Assembly: GCA_963802415.1 (NCBI GenBank)
Contig: CAWDIH010000001.1
Coordinates: forward strand, 1,054,001-1,118,000
Length of the DNA stretch: 64,000 nt
Reading direction: 5' to 3'
From: DATAES01 sp963802415
GTDB taxonomy: Bacteria; Actinomycetota; Acidimicrobiia; Acidimicrobiales; JACDCH01
Positions 23,529 to 32,509 of the stretch are shown in pieces. The first letter of the stretch is position 1; every line of letters starts with the position of its first letter. A model generated the notes under the pieces. That model was not told the DNA's origin. It searched no databases and was given only the letters and a program-made list of their open reading frames with translations. The position numbers and the translations under genes were made by a program.

Positions 23529-24727
23529 TGATGGGCCACCCTCTCTACCGCACGTTCTGGAGTCTTGGGGGACGACGTGCTGTTGACGCCATGGTGCCTC
23601 GGAAGCGTGAGCGTAAACGTGGAACCTTCGCCCTGGCGGGAGTCGACGCGCACGTCACCGCCGTGGTTGACGGCCACATGGCGGACGATCGCGAGGCCGA
23701 GGCCTGTCCCTCCGGTTTCGCGGCTACGTGCCCGGTCCACCCGGTAGAAGCGCTCGAAGATGCGGTCGATGTCGCGTGACGGAATTCCAATGCCATGGTC
23801 ACGGACAACAATCTCGAGCTCGGTGTCGTTCGTCGAGACGGTGATCTCGACTGGCGATCCCGACTCGCTGTACTTCACCGCGTTGTCAAGCAGGTTGAAC
23901 AACGCCGACACGAGCTGGCGCCGATCGCCGACGGTCGCCACATCGCGGCCGACCTCTTGCGCTTGGAGCGCGATTCCGTGCTGCTCCGCGCCCGGACGGA
24001 TGCGCTGCACTGCTTCCGCGATCACGTCGTCGACGTGGACGACTTCGTGCTCGAAGGTCTCGTCGATCTCGATCCGCGACAGTTCGAGGAGGTCGTCGAT
24101 CGTGCGTCCGACCCGCAACGCTTCGGCGAGGATCCGCTCCGCCAGCCGGCCCACGACGTCGGCCTCGTCCTCGTCGAGCAGCGTCTCTGCGAGCAGGCTG
24201 AGTGCGCCCACCGGTGTCTTCAGCTCATGGCTGATGTTGGCCACGAAGTCGCGCCGGACGGCTTCCAGCCGGCGACGCTCGGACACATCGTCGATGAGCA
24301 CGACGGCTCCGATCGACGGATCGTTGCCGTCGAGCGGCCACGCCGACAGGACGACCGAGCGCTGCGGTGGTCCGTACTGCTCGAGCGTGCGCCGGTCCGA
24401 CTGCCCGGCGAGCGCGCCACGTGTCAAGTCCTCGATGGCCGCAATCGCCATCGCCTCGGTGCGCCGGCCGCTCGTGTACTGGCTGGCGACGTCGTTGCGG
24501 TACACGACCGACCCTCGTCCGTCGAAGACGAGAACACCGAGATCCAACGAGTCGACAGCCCGACGCATGCGTTCGCCGGCCAGCGTCGCCACGTCGCGGT
24601 CGGCGATCGCGTCGTCACGTTGTCGAACCGTCCCGCGGATCTGTTGCTGCAAATGGCGATCCCTCCGCCACAACACGACCGCGAGGACGACGGCGACGCC
24701 CGCGGCGACAAGAGCGAGCGCGGCCAT
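23525..24727 (-). CDS. Phosphate sensor histidine kinase (SenX3/PhoR-like)
   Basis: 400 residues. One N-terminal membrane helix (residues 1-20), then a PAS-like domain (~55-150, DLGVLVFDGRGSVVYRN). The dimerisation/phosphoacceptor helix follows with His167 in NISHELKTP. The ATPase domain has N box NLLDNAVKYS, G1 RDHGIGIP, and G2 GTGLGLAIV. It has the compact form of SenX3/PhoR kinases, which read phosphate status through PhoU and the Pst transporter. It starts 9 bases after phoU ends and overlaps the regulator gene. Confidence 0.92.
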   Translation of the reverse strand: MAALALVAAGVAVVLAVVLWRRDRHLQQQIRGTVRQRDDAIADRDVATLAGERMRRAVDSLDLGVLVFDGRGSVVYRNDVASQYTSGRRTEAMAIAAIEDLTRGALAGQSDRRTLEQYGPPQRSVVLSAWPLDGNDPSIGAVVLIDDVSERRRLEAVRRDFVANISHELKTPVGALSLLAETLLDEDEADVVGRLAERILAEALRVGRTIDDLLELSRIEIDETFEHEVVHVDDVIAEAVQRIRPGAEQHGIALQAQEVGRDVATVGDRRQLVSALFNLLDNAVKYSESGSPVEITVSTNDTELEIVVRDHGIGIPSRDIDRIFERFYRVDRARSRETGGTGLGLAIVRHVAVNHGGDVRVDSRQGEGSTFTLTLPRHHGVNSTSSPKTPERAVERVAHQ

Positions 24728-24736
24728 GGCGGCGGC

Positions 24737-25411
24737 TCAGCGCACCTCGGCCACGAGGTGGTTCGGGTCGCCGGTCAGCAGGTAGCGCAGCCGCGCTCCG
24801 ATGATGGCCGCGTGGTCGCCGATGCGTTCGAGGGAGCGTCCCGCGTAACACGTCGTCACTGCGATACGCACTGCATCGGGTCCTTCCAACCGGAGCACCT
24901 CTGCCATCAGTCGATCGAAGTAGAGATCCATCGGCCGCGACGAGGTGGCCAGCTCCGAGGCGCGCCTGAGATCCAGACCGGCCCACGCAGCCAATGCCTC
25001 GCGATACCTCTCGATCGCACCATCGGCCATCGTCATCAAGATGTCGAAGGTCTGTTCCGAGGCGGCAAGCAGCTGATGGTCCGGCGCCAGCTTGATCACG
25101 CGAAGGGCGAGATCGCCGACGCGTTCGAACTCGGACAGCACGCGCAGCACCGAGACGACGAAGCGAAGGTCGGAGGCGACGGGCGCTTCACGACGCAGGA
25201 GGTCGTAGCACCGCTCGGTGAGGGACACGTTCATGGCATCGATCTCGTCGTCCGCCACGAGCGCCAGAGCCACGGCACCGACCTCGCCCTTGCAGAGCAC
25301 GTCGCGCATCCGCTCGAGGTTCTGGTCGACGCGCACCCCCATGAGCTCCACTTGCAGGCGGAGCTGATCGAGCTCGGCGGTGAACGCCGTCCGAACCGGG
25401 CCTTCCGTCAT
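24737..25411 (-). CDS. phoU: PhoU phosphate-signalling protein, pst-linked
   Basis: 224 residues with two PhoU repeats; the acidic motifs are LSEFERVGDLALRV and RSLERIGDHAAIIG. PhoU conveys Pst occupancy to the PhoR/SenX3 kinase and keeps the regulon off in phosphate-rich conditions. The start ATG 25411 overlaps the pstB stop by ATGA. Of the three PhoU proteins in the window this is the one physically inside the pst-kinase chain. Confidence 0.92.
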   Translation of the reverse strand: MTEGPVRTAFTAELDQLRLQVELMGVRVDQNLERMRDVLCKGEVGAVALALVADDEIDAMNVSLTERCYDLLRREAPVASDLRFVVSVLRVLSEFERVGDLALRVIKLAPDHQLLAASEQTFDILMTMADGAIERYREALAAWAGLDLRRASELATSSRPMDLYFDRLMAEVLRLEGPDAVRIAVTTCYAGRSLERIGDHAAIIGARLRYLLTGDPNHLVAEVR

Positions 25412-26308
25412 CCGAACCGACCCGTCACGTAGCTCTCGGTCCTGCTGTCCGTAGGGTTCGAGAAGATCCGCTGCGTCTGGTCGTATTCGACGAGCACGCC
25501 AGAGCGGTTGCCGCCGATCTCGTCGGCTTCGGCCGTGAAGAAGGCCGTCATGTCCGATGCCCGTGCTGCCTGCTGCATGTTGTGGGTCACGATCACGATC
25601 GTGTATTGACTCTTGATCTCTGCCATTAAATCCTCGATGCGAGCCGTCGACACGGGATCCAAGGAGGAGCAGGGCTCGTCCATGAGGATGACCTCGGGCT
25701 CGACCGCGATCGCACGGGCGATGCACAGCCGCTGTTGCTGGCCGCCCGACAGGCCGAGCGCCGACTTGTGGAGGCGATCCTTGACCTCGTCCCAGAGAGC
25801 CGCGTCGTGCAGGGCCTTCTCGACGATCCCGCTCAGCTCACGCTTCGAGACGCCGGCGATCTTGGGACCGTACGCAACGTTGTCGAAAATCGACTTCGGG
25901 AACGGATTCGGCTTCTGGAAGACCATCCCGATGCGACGTCGCACCTCGGTGACGTCGACGGCCTCGTCGTAGAGGTCCACGCCCCGGAAGTGGATCTGGC
26001 CGCTGACCCGTGCGCTGCGGATGAGGTCGTTCATCCGGTTGAAGCAACGCAGCACCGTCGTCTTGCCGCAGCCCGACGGCCCGATCAACGCGGTGACCTG
26101 CTGGCTTCGAATCTGCATCGTCACGTTGTGCACAGCGCGGTTGTCGCCGTAGTGGACCATCAGGTCGTCCACATCGAACACGACGGAGCGGTCCTCGAGC
26201 GCGCTGGCGGCACGCGTCTTCTTCGGCGATCGAGGCCAGGTCGATCGTGAGGTCGGTCTTGGCTTCGGCCGCCGCTTCGGGCATCGGGTCAACCTCTTCG
26301 GGCATCAT
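25408..26308 (-). CDS. pstB: Phosphate ABC transporter ATPase PstB (N-terminal frameshift)
   Basis: Complete ABC ATPase core: Walker A IGPSGCGKTT, Q-loop VFQKPNPFP, signature LSGGQQQRLCIARA, Walker B VILMDEPCSSLDP, switch His in VTHNM. It powers phosphate import with PstC and PstA. The natural start is ATG 26308, overlapping the pstA stop (ATGA), giving an acidic leader (MMPEEVDPMPEAAAEAK). That leader and the core are in different frames, and the switch falls near 26203-26225. The alternative is a TTG start at 26292 in the core frame, which gives an unlikely basic N-terminus. A one-base error explains this best. Confidence 0.88.
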
Positions 26309-27249
26309 GACTGAGCGAGAGTGAATCTGGACGCCACGAACCGCGCCAACACGGTGAAGAGCAGTACCAAGGCTATGAGGGTGAGTGCGGCACCCCACGC
26401 CAGCGGTTCGCCGCCCGGTTGTGTGACATTGGAGTAGATCTGCGTCGACAAGGCCGTGTTCACACCGGACAGATGGGCGTTGAGGAAGCGGGTCGAGCCG
26501 ATCGTGAGCAGGAGCGGCGCCGTCTCGCCGGCCGCTCGCGCGACGGCCAGCAGGCAGCCGCTGGTGATCCCCGCGAGCGCGGCCGGCAGCACCACGGTGA
26601 GCGTCGTCCGTGAGGTACTGCCGCCGAGGGCGAAGCTTGCTTCTCGGAGGGCGTCCGGCACGAGCTTGAGCATCTCCTCGGTCGAGCGGACCACGATCGG
26701 CAGCATGATGCACGCGAGCGCCAGTGCGCCCGCGATTGCGGATCGACCCGAGGTGCCTCGTGGGACGACCCACACCGCGTACAGGAAGATGCCCATGATC
26801 ACAGACGGCACGCCGATCATCACGTCCGTCGTGAACCGCAGCACGCGAGCGAAAGCCCCGGAGCGGCCGTACTCGTTGAGGTACACCGCGCCGAGGATGC
26901 CGAGCGGCACCGCCAGGAGCGTGGCCAGTCCCGTCGTGATGAGCGTGCCGACGATGGCCGGCGCCATGCCGTAGACGACCTGCTGGACGTCAGTCGCGCC
27001 GAACTTGCTCGCCAGCGCGCTCGAGGCCACGTCGGGAATGTCCTTCGTGAACCAGTCGAAGCTGATGACGGAGAGTCCCTTGCTGATCACGGTCACGAGG
27101 ACGAACCCGAGCGGGATGGCTGCGGTGAGGAAGGCTCCGATCATGAAGGCCGTCGCCAAGCGGTTCCTCCATCGGCGTCCGGCCGACATGGTCGAGCCCC
27201 GCAGGTCGGGAGGCGGCATCGGTGTGGGCTCGCGCTCGATGACTGTCAC
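26305..27249 (-). CDS. pstA: Phosphate ABC transporter permease PstA
   Basis: 314 residues with six membrane helices and the binding-protein-dependent transport motif (EASFALGGSTSRTTLTVVLPAALAGI: the EAA loop that contacts PstB). A polar, Pro-rich cytoplasmic N-terminus precedes the first helix. Overlaps pstC (ATGA 27246-27249) and pstB. Together with PstC it forms the phosphate channel in the cytoplasmic membrane. Confidence 0.92.
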   Translation of the reverse strand: MTVIEREPTPMPPPDLRGSTMSAGRRWRNRLATAFMIGAFLTAAIPLGFVLVTVISKGLSVISFDWFTKDIPDVASSALASKFGATDVQQVVYGMAPAIVGTLITTGLATLLAVPLGILGAVYLNEYGRSGAFARVLRFTTDVMIGVPSVIMGIFLYAVWVVPRGTSGRSAIAGALALACIMLPIVVRSTEEMLKLVPDALREASFALGGSTSRTTLTVVLPAALAGITSGCLLAVARAAGETAPLLLTIGSTRFLNAHLSGVNTALSTQIYSNVTQPGGEPLAWGAALTLIALVLLFTVLARFVASRFTLAQS

Positions 27250-28235
27250 TGCGTGCCCTTCGAACGTTCGATGCGGGCCACGAGCACCTTGGCGCCCACG
27301 TTGACGAGCATGGTCAGCGCGACGAGGACGACCCCGAGGCCGATGAGCGCGGCCTGGAAGTCGCCTGATGACTCCGGCAGGTTGCGTGCGATCACCGCCG
27401 GCATCGCTTCGCCGGCGGCGAACAGGTTGGAGACGATCTGCGGGTTGGCTCCGATGACCAGCGCGATGGCGATCGTCTCACCCATGGCCCGTCCGAGGCC
27501 GAGCAGCACCGCCCCGACGATGCCGCCGCTCGAGTGCGACAGCACGACGCCGCGGATCATCTCCCATCGGCTGGCGCCGAGCGCCAATGCACCGTCCTTG
27601 TCGTTTGCGGGCACGGTGAGGAAGACCTCGCGGGTGATCGACGTGATGATCGGCGTGATCATCAACGCGACGATCAGCCCGGCGGTCATGAAGCTGCTCC
27701 CGCCTCCGCTCGGTCCGAAGATCGTCTTGAGGACCGGGACGCTGCTCACGTGGTCGTGGATCCAGTTGTAGATGTCGTTGAGATACGGGCGGAGGACGAT
27801 GAACCCCCAAAGACCGAAGACGACGGATGGGATGGAGGCCAGCAGATCCATCACCGTGACGATCCACCACCGGAGCCGCTGCGGCGCCACCTCGGTGGCG
27901 AACAACGCAATACCGATGCTCAACGGAACGGCGAAGACGATGGCGATGAGCGACACCACCACGGTTCCGTAGATGTAGGCCTTTGCGCCGTAGACGTTGT
28001 TGACCTGGTCGAACTTGTCGTTGGTGAAGTAGCCGAGTCCTTCCTTGGAGAACACGGGCCACGCCCTTGTGGTCATCGACACGACGATCCCGACCAGGAT
28101 CGCGAGCACAAGTACTCCGGCCAAGAGCGACAACCAGCGAAAACCACGATCGGCCCGCGCGCGACGCCCGCCCCCGGTGAGGGGGGCGGGCGTCAGTACG
28201 TCGCGCGGCGGAGCCGTGGTCGGGGCAGCCGTCAT
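27246..28235 (-). CDS. pstC: Phosphate ABC transporter permease PstC
   Basis: 329 residues, six membrane helices, EAA-type loop in DGALALGASRWEMIRGVVLSHSSGGIVG. The first ~35 residues are cytoplasmic and Pro/Arg-rich and are encoded by an unusually stable inverted repeat (28163-28194). ATG 28235 overlaps the pstS stop by ATGA. It partners with PstA in phosphate uptake. Confidence 0.92.
   Translation of the reverse strand: MTAAPTTAPPRDVLTPAPLTGGGRRARADRGFRWLSLLAGVLVLAILVGIVVSMTTRAWPVFSKEGLGYFTNDKFDQVNNVYGAKAYIYGTVVVSLIAIVFAVPLSIGIALFATEVAPQRLRWWIVTVMDLLASIPSVVFGLWGFIVLRPYLNDIYNWIHDHVSSVPVLKTIFGPSGGGSSFMTAGLIVALMITPIITSITREVFLTVPANDKDGALALGASRWEMIRGVVLSHSSGGIVGAVLLGLGRAMGETIAIALVIGANPQIVSNLFAAGEAMPAVIARNLPESSGDFQAALIGLGVVLVALTMLVNVGAKVLVARIERSKGTQ
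28163..28194 (-). other. Strong hairpin inside the start of pstC
   Basis: GACGCCCGCCCCC and GGGGGCGGGCGTC form a perfect 13-bp stem with a six-base loop, 41-72 bases into the pstC frame. In the polycistronic mRNA this lies just after pstS. It could block 3' decay or slow elongation, so that more PstS than permease is made. Confidence 0.55.
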
Positions 28236-29335
28236 CCGGTCGTGAGCTGATCCAGTTGCTCGATGGCCTTCTGCGCGAGATCACCTGGAAGCTTGGCGTA
28301 GCCGACCGACTGCGCAAAGTTCTGGCCGTCGGTGAGCAGGAAGTTCAGCCAGCCCTTCATCGCGTTCTCGGTGGTTGCATCTGGTTGCGTCTGGTAAGTG
28401 ATGATCCACGTCGGCGCAGTGAGCGGGTAGGCGTCCGCGCCGCTGGCGTTGATCGGGTCATACGTCAGGTCGGCTTTCACCGTGGCACCGGCCACCGCCG
28501 CACTCGCTCCGGCCAGGGTCGGGGCGACGAACTTGCCGGAGCTGTTCTTGATCGAGGCATACGTCAGGTTTGCATTCGCCGCGTCGGCGAGGTCGACGTA
28601 GCCGACGGCGCCCGGCGTACTCTTGACGAGCGTCGCAACGCCGCTGTTCGCCTGCGCGCCCTGCGTCGAGGCCGGCCAGTTGACGGTGTCGCCGCTCCCG
28701 AGCGTCCACGCGCTTCCTCCGGCCTTCGTGAGGAACTTGGTGAAGTTGTTCGTCGTGCCGGAGCCCTCGTTGCGGTGGACGACGACGATCGGTGTGTTCG
28801 GCAGCGTCACGCCGGGGTTGTCCGCTGCGATCTTGGGGTCGTTCCACGTCGTGATGGCGGTGGAGAAGATACCGGCAAGGGTCTCGCCGCTGAGCTGGAG
28901 CTCGTCCACGCCGCTCAGGTTGTAGGACACGGTGATCGGTGCGGCGACGGTCGGGAAGTACAAGACCGTGCCGCCTTGGTACTTCGGCTTGTCGGCGTCG
29001 GCGATCGTGCTGTCCGTGCCCGCGAACTGCACGACCTTGTTCTGGAGGTCCGTCTTGCCGGCGCCCGAGCCACTCTTCGTGTACGTCACCGCGACGTTTG
29101 GGGCGGTCGTCTTGAACTCGGTGATCCCCTTCTGGTTGAACACATCCTGGAAGGTTGCTCCCGAGCCATTGAGTTTGCCGGAAAGCGAGTTGTAGTCGAT
29201 GTTCGCCCCCTGGGGCGCTGACGACGATGAAGCGGCGGTCGTCGTCGGCTCGTCGTCGTCGCTACACGCAGCACCGACGAGCGCGAAGACCAACAGCAGG
29301 GCTACGAACCAAGCGGACCGCTTGCGTGTGAGCAA
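28232..29335 (-). CDS. pstS: Phosphate-binding lipoprotein PstS
   Basis: 367 residues. Lipoprotein signal with lipobox LVGAAC, lipidated Cys24, then an acidic/Thr/Ser linker. The binding-protein body shows the PstS phosphate-contact patterns LNGSGATFQ, GTDSTIAD and HRNEGSGTTNNF. Exported, lipid-anchored, it delivers phosphate to PstCA. It is the first gene of the pst operon, 60 bases downstream of a Pho box. Confidence 0.93.
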   Translation of the reverse strand: MLTRKRSAWFVALLLVFALVGAACSDDDEPTTTAASSSSAPQGANIDYNSLSGKLNGSGATFQDVFNQKGITEFKTTAPNVAVTYTKSGSGAGKTDLQNKVVQFAGTDSTIADADKPKYQGGTVLYFPTVAAPITVSYNLSGVDELQLSGETLAGIFSTAITTWNDPKIAADNPGVTLPNTPIVVVHRNEGSGTTNNFTKFLTKAGGSAWTLGSGDTVNWPASTQGAQANSGVATLVKSTPGAVGYVDLADAANANLTYASIKNSSGKFVAPTLAGASAAVAGATVKADLTYDPINASGADAYPLTAPTWIITYQTQPDATTENAMKGWLNFLLTDGQNFAQSVGYAKLPGDLAQKAIEQLDQLTTG

Positions 29336-29394
29336 AGGTCAACTCTCCTTGGGAACGGTGTATGTCGCGCGCAACCTACGAATCACAAGTTGAC

Positions 29395-29438
29395 ATCGCG
29401 AACCCCCAAGGTGAACGGAGAACAAACACACGGCGAAC
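29395..29438 (-). promoter_or_regulatory. Pho box: four 11-bp direct repeats upstream of pstS
   Basis: Read on the minus strand, units begin every 11 bases: GTTCGCCGTGT, GTTTGTTCTCC, GTTCACCTTGG, GGGTTCGCGAT. A degenerate fifth, GTCAACTTGTG, follows at 29384-29394. GTTCACC at 11-bp spacing is the direct-repeat unit of actinobacterial PhoP/RegX3 boxes. It lies 60 bases before pstS and could also serve the divergent phoU-like gene at 29534. Confidence 0.75.
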
Positions 29439-29533
29439 TTCAGCTGGACGGTGGTCGGCAGACAATCGCACGCCCGGGTCGCCTGTCGTGCAATCCTCGT
29501 GGGAGTTCCGAGTCGTGGCGAGAAGGAGGAATT

Positions 29534-30208
29534 GTGCCGGAGGTAAGGCGGGCGTTCTCCGAAGAGCTCGAGCGGCTGCTTCAGGACGTGGTCCGTCTGG
29601 GTGCCCTCGCGCTCGAGTCGATCCACCGTGGCAGCGAGGCGCTCCTGACCTACGACCTGGGCGCGGTCGACCAGACCGTGGCACACGACCGGCAGCTCGA
29701 CCAGCTCAGCGACTCGATCGAGGAGCGCATCTATCTCTTGCTCGCGACCCAAGCACCGGTCGCGAGCGACCTGCGGCTGATGGTCACGATGCTGCGGGTC
29801 GACCACGAGCTCGAGCGCGTCGGCGACTACATGGTCAACGTCGCGAAGGCCGCCCGCCGGCTGCAGCCCGAGCCACTCGATCCACGGATCCTCGGCATCC
29901 TCGACAGGATGCGCTACCAGGCGTCGGCGCAACTCGAGCTCGCAATCGATGCCTTCTCCCAGTTCGACCCTTCGCGGGGCTCCGACCTGCCGGCCATGGA
30001 TGACGTCATGGACGATCTCACTCGCGAGCTGTTCCGCACGATCTTCGCCGTGAGCGCGGATCACGAGGAGGCCGTCCAGCGTGCTGTCCAGCTCGCGCTC
30101 GTCGGCCGGTACTACGAACGGGTCGCCGATCACGCCGTCAACGTTGGTGAACGGGTAGACTACATGGTGACCGGGCATTTCCACGAGCACCTGAATATCG
30201 AGCCCTGA
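29534..30208 (+). CDS. PhoU-like protein divergent from pstS
   Basis: 224 residues, two PhoU repeats with DHELERVGDYMVNVA and GRYYERVADHAVNVGERV. The second motif has Ala where Gly is usual (ERVAD). Start GTG 29534 is fixed by AAGGAGG eight bases upstream. It shares the intergenic Pho box with pstS and so is probably co-regulated by phosphate. It resembles the mycobacterial PhoY arrangement, in which more than one PhoU paralogue controls RegX3 signalling. Confidence 0.9.
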   Translation: MPEVRRAFSEELERLLQDVVRLGALALESIHRGSEALLTYDLGAVDQTVAHDRQLDQLSDSIEERIYLLLATQAPVASDLRLMVTMLRVDHELERVGDYMVNVAKAARRLQPEPLDPRILGILDRMRYQASAQLELAIDAFSQFDPSRGSDLPAMDDVMDDLTRELFRTIFAVSADHEEAVQRAVQLALVGRYYERVADHAVNVGERVDYMVTGHFHEHLNIEP

Positions 30209-30242
30209 TCCCCTGGCGGGCGGCAGCCAGGGGACCAGGGTG

Positions 30243-30578
30243 TCAAGCGATGGCTTCGAGGTCGGCGCTGACCATCGCGGCGCCGCGGCACAGCAGGCCG
30301 GCGATCACTTCGGGACGGACACGGGCGATCGAGCAGTCGAGCGCCGCAGCGAGGTGCCCGGCCAGCGAGTCCCGGATGCGGCCGAGACGCGCGGCGAGGT
30401 CGGGAACCAGTTGGTCCGAAGCGAGGCCGCCGAGGGCGTCGTGTACCTCTTCGAGCAGCCATCGCCCCTCGAGGATGGTTTCCTCGGAACTCGAGACACG
30501 GAGGAGATCGACTGCCTCGCGAAGTCGCCCGCAAGTCGGCCGTAGCGTCACCCGCAGGCGAACGGTCTCTGCCTCCAT
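30243..30578 (-). CDS. Hypothetical helical protein
   Basis: About 111 residues from ATG 30578; the frame is open further upstream without convincing sequence. The product is all-helical and rich in Leu, Ala, Arg and Asp (LREAVDLLRVSSSEETILEGRWLLEEVHDALGGL). No family recognised and no signal or membrane segment. It is convergent with the phoU-like gene and shares no clear partner. Confidence 0.55.
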   Translation of the reverse strand: MEAETVRLRVTLRPTCGRLREAVDLLRVSSSEETILEGRWLLEEVHDALGGLASDQLVPDLAARLGRIRDSLAGHLAAALDCSIARVRPEVIAGLLCRGAAMVSADLEAIA

Positions 30579-30724
30579 TGTGCTCGTGGGGATGGTCAAC
30601 CCGTCATCTCCTGGCACCGCCCGCAGGGACGCATGGACACCGATGCGGTGCAAGGTGAGCGTACGAACGGATGCCTGTGGGCAACCAGTGGGTGAACGCT
30701 GTGGATTTCCTGGGGAAACCGGCG

Positions 30725-31813
30725 TCAACCGACGTCCGTCTTTTCGCCCAACACCCCATCGCCTGCATCTTGCCGCGTCTCGGGCTCGTCGTCGAAGTCG
30801 AGTTCAGGTAGGCGCAAGACGAGCGCGCCGGAACGCACGGCGAGCACGGCGGCCGCGACCGCAATGCCGACGGCAATCGCGGTCGAGGTGCGGTCGAGCC
30901 AGAACGGAGCGTCGGTCGGAAGCACCGGGTGCACCAGCCCGGCGATGCGCATGATCGCCCATCCCGCGAGCGCGGCGAGCGACGCGAGGATCGCGATCAC
31001 ACCGAGCGGTTTGCGATGCCACAACAACCCGACGAGCGCAGCGAGCACCGCGAACGACGGAAGGATGATCTCGAGGGGATTCGGCCCGGCCACCGATGGG
31101 ATGCTGCGGTACGCGACGACTCCTGTTTGCAACGCGGCGACTGACGCGAGCAGCACCGCGATCGCTGCAACGAACGTCGAACGTCCCTTGCCGAGGAAGA
31201 TGGTGACCGCGGACGCGAGGAGACCCAGCGCGATCCACGGGATCGCGCTCTCCTGCTTCTCCCACACGAGTTGCCCGTCGGCCTCGACGTGGTTGCCGTC
31301 AACAGTGAGGAACACTTTCCACGGGTCGAACTGGGGGAGGACCTCGCCGCGCGTCGCTCCCGGTGGATCGTCCGGTGACATCCAATGGATGCGATGGTCG
31401 TGCCACGCGTACTCGCCACCGGTCGCGACCTGCTTCCACTGTGGAGGACTGTTGAGCTCCGTGTCGTTCGTGACGTTCGGCGGCGCAGACGTGGTGCCGT
31501 AGCGCTTCGCGTTCAGGTACGTCGCGGGAGACAGCTGGTTCTCCTCGACGACGCCGTCGGGTCGCACGTGCAACCACGGGCCACCGGCGTAGCCCTGCAC
31601 CACGACGTCGTGGCCGGGCTGCACCTCGAGTGACAGGAACCCGTCGCCGCCGATCACCTCGAGGCTGATCGCGTCGGTCGGCGGGTTGACGTTTGTAACC
31701 GTCGACGTGAAGTCTCCCGGCTTCGCCGGGTCGGCGTCGGCAGGATTCGCGAGGACGACGAGTGTGAGCAGCGCGAGGAACGCGCTGCGAACGACCAGGC
31801 GCGCAATTCGCAT
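30725..31813 (-). CDS. Exported multi-helix membrane protein of unknown function
   Basis: 362 residues from ATG 31813. An N-terminal signal-like helix (LVVRSAFLALLTLVVLANPADA) leads to a ~180-residue extracytoplasmic beta-rich domain (SLEVQPGHDVVVQGYAGGPWLHVRPDGVVEE). Four membrane helices (~residues 205-340) and a short acidic cytoplasmic tail follow. The layout resembles copper-resistance/CopC-like or YcnI-adjacent membrane proteins, but I cannot confirm a family and no metal motif stands out. It is followed on the same strand by the hypothetical gene at 30243. Confidence 0.7.
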   Translation of the reverse strand: MRIARLVVRSAFLALLTLVVLANPADADPAKPGDFTSTVTNVNPPTDAISLEVIGGDGFLSLEVQPGHDVVVQGYAGGPWLHVRPDGVVEENQLSPATYLNAKRYGTTSAPPNVTNDTELNSPPQWKQVATGGEYAWHDHRIHWMSPDDPPGATRGEVLPQFDPWKVFLTVDGNHVEADGQLVWEKQESAIPWIALGLLASAVTIFLGKGRSTFVAAIAVLLASVAALQTGVVAYRSIPSVAGPNPLEIILPSFAVLAALVGLLWHRKPLGVIAILASLAALAGWAIMRIAGLVHPVLPTDAPFWLDRTSTAIAVGIAVAAAVLAVRSGALVLRLPELDFDDEPETRQDAGDGVLGEKTDVG

Positions 31814-31833
31814 TGTTCGTGAAGCTAGCGGGC

Positions 31834-32436
31834 TTACGCGGCGCGCAGGCCGCGTTGCACACGTGGCCCCCTGGATGGGACCGCAGAACGGGTCAACAGC
31901 CACAAGGCGGCGACGCCCACCAGGTCGAGGATGTGCTGCGCTTCGCCCGCCGCGGGCGCGTGTCCGGTGACGATGTCGAACACCGCGGTCGCCACCATCG
32001 CACCCGCCAAAGCCAACGCAAACGGCAGTAGTCCAGCGGCCCGCCTCGGCTGCCACGCCGCCACGAGCAGACCCACGGCGAGCGCCGCTTCCCACGAGCC
32101 GAGCTCGTGCGCGGCGTGCACAGTGGTGTTTCGGCTGGCGCCCAACAACGTCGGGACAGCGAGCACGAGCTCGGTCAGGGCGACCCAGAGCAGGGCGTAG
32201 CGGGGCCAGTCGCGAGCACGGGTGCGAGTGGCTGCCGCGAGGATCGGCCTGGAGAGATCGGGCACTGCGTCTGCCGGCCGGATGCGGACGTGGCGGTCGA
32301 GCTGCCCGACCGCGCCGGCGAACGCGGCGCACCCGGTGCAGCGCGCGATGTGCGCGTCGATCATCGAACGCTCGAGCGGTGTCGCCTCGCCGTCCGCGGC
32401 CGCCGAAATCGCCTCCCTGATTTCGTCACACTGCAT
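31834..32436 (-). CDS. Zinc-finger membrane anti-sigma factor
   Basis: 200 residues. The N-terminus has the zf-HC2 zinc site: MQCDEIREAISAAADGE, then DAHIARCTGCAAF with the H-x-x-x-C-x-x-C triad. Five or so membrane helices follow from about residue 80. It should sequester the ECF factor encoded divergently at 32510. ATG 32436 is placed at the conserved MQCDEIRE start; ATG 32460 is in frame upstream. The sigma and anti-sigma genes are divergent here rather than in one operon. Confidence 0.8.
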   Translation of the reverse strand: MQCDEIREAISAAADGEATPLERSMIDAHIARCTGCAAFAGAVGQLDRHVRIRPADAVPDLSRPILAAATRTRARDWPRYALLWVALTELVLAVPTLLGASRNTTVHAAHELGSWEAALAVGLLVAAWQPRRAAGLLPFALALAGAMVATAVFDIVTGHAPAAGEAQHILDLVGVAALWLLTRSAVPSRGPRVQRGLRAA

Positions 32437-32509
32437 GTACTGGTAGTCGCCGGAGAGCATCGAGAGTTCCCGATACCCGTTGGGGTGCAGGGACGGTAAA
32501 CATGGCGAG

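Noticed and set aside
23795..25432. 545-codon plus-strand frame opposite the histidine kinase and phoU
   Set aside because: Exact antisense of well-conserved genes in a high-GC genome; low-complexity His/Arg/Asp-rich product.
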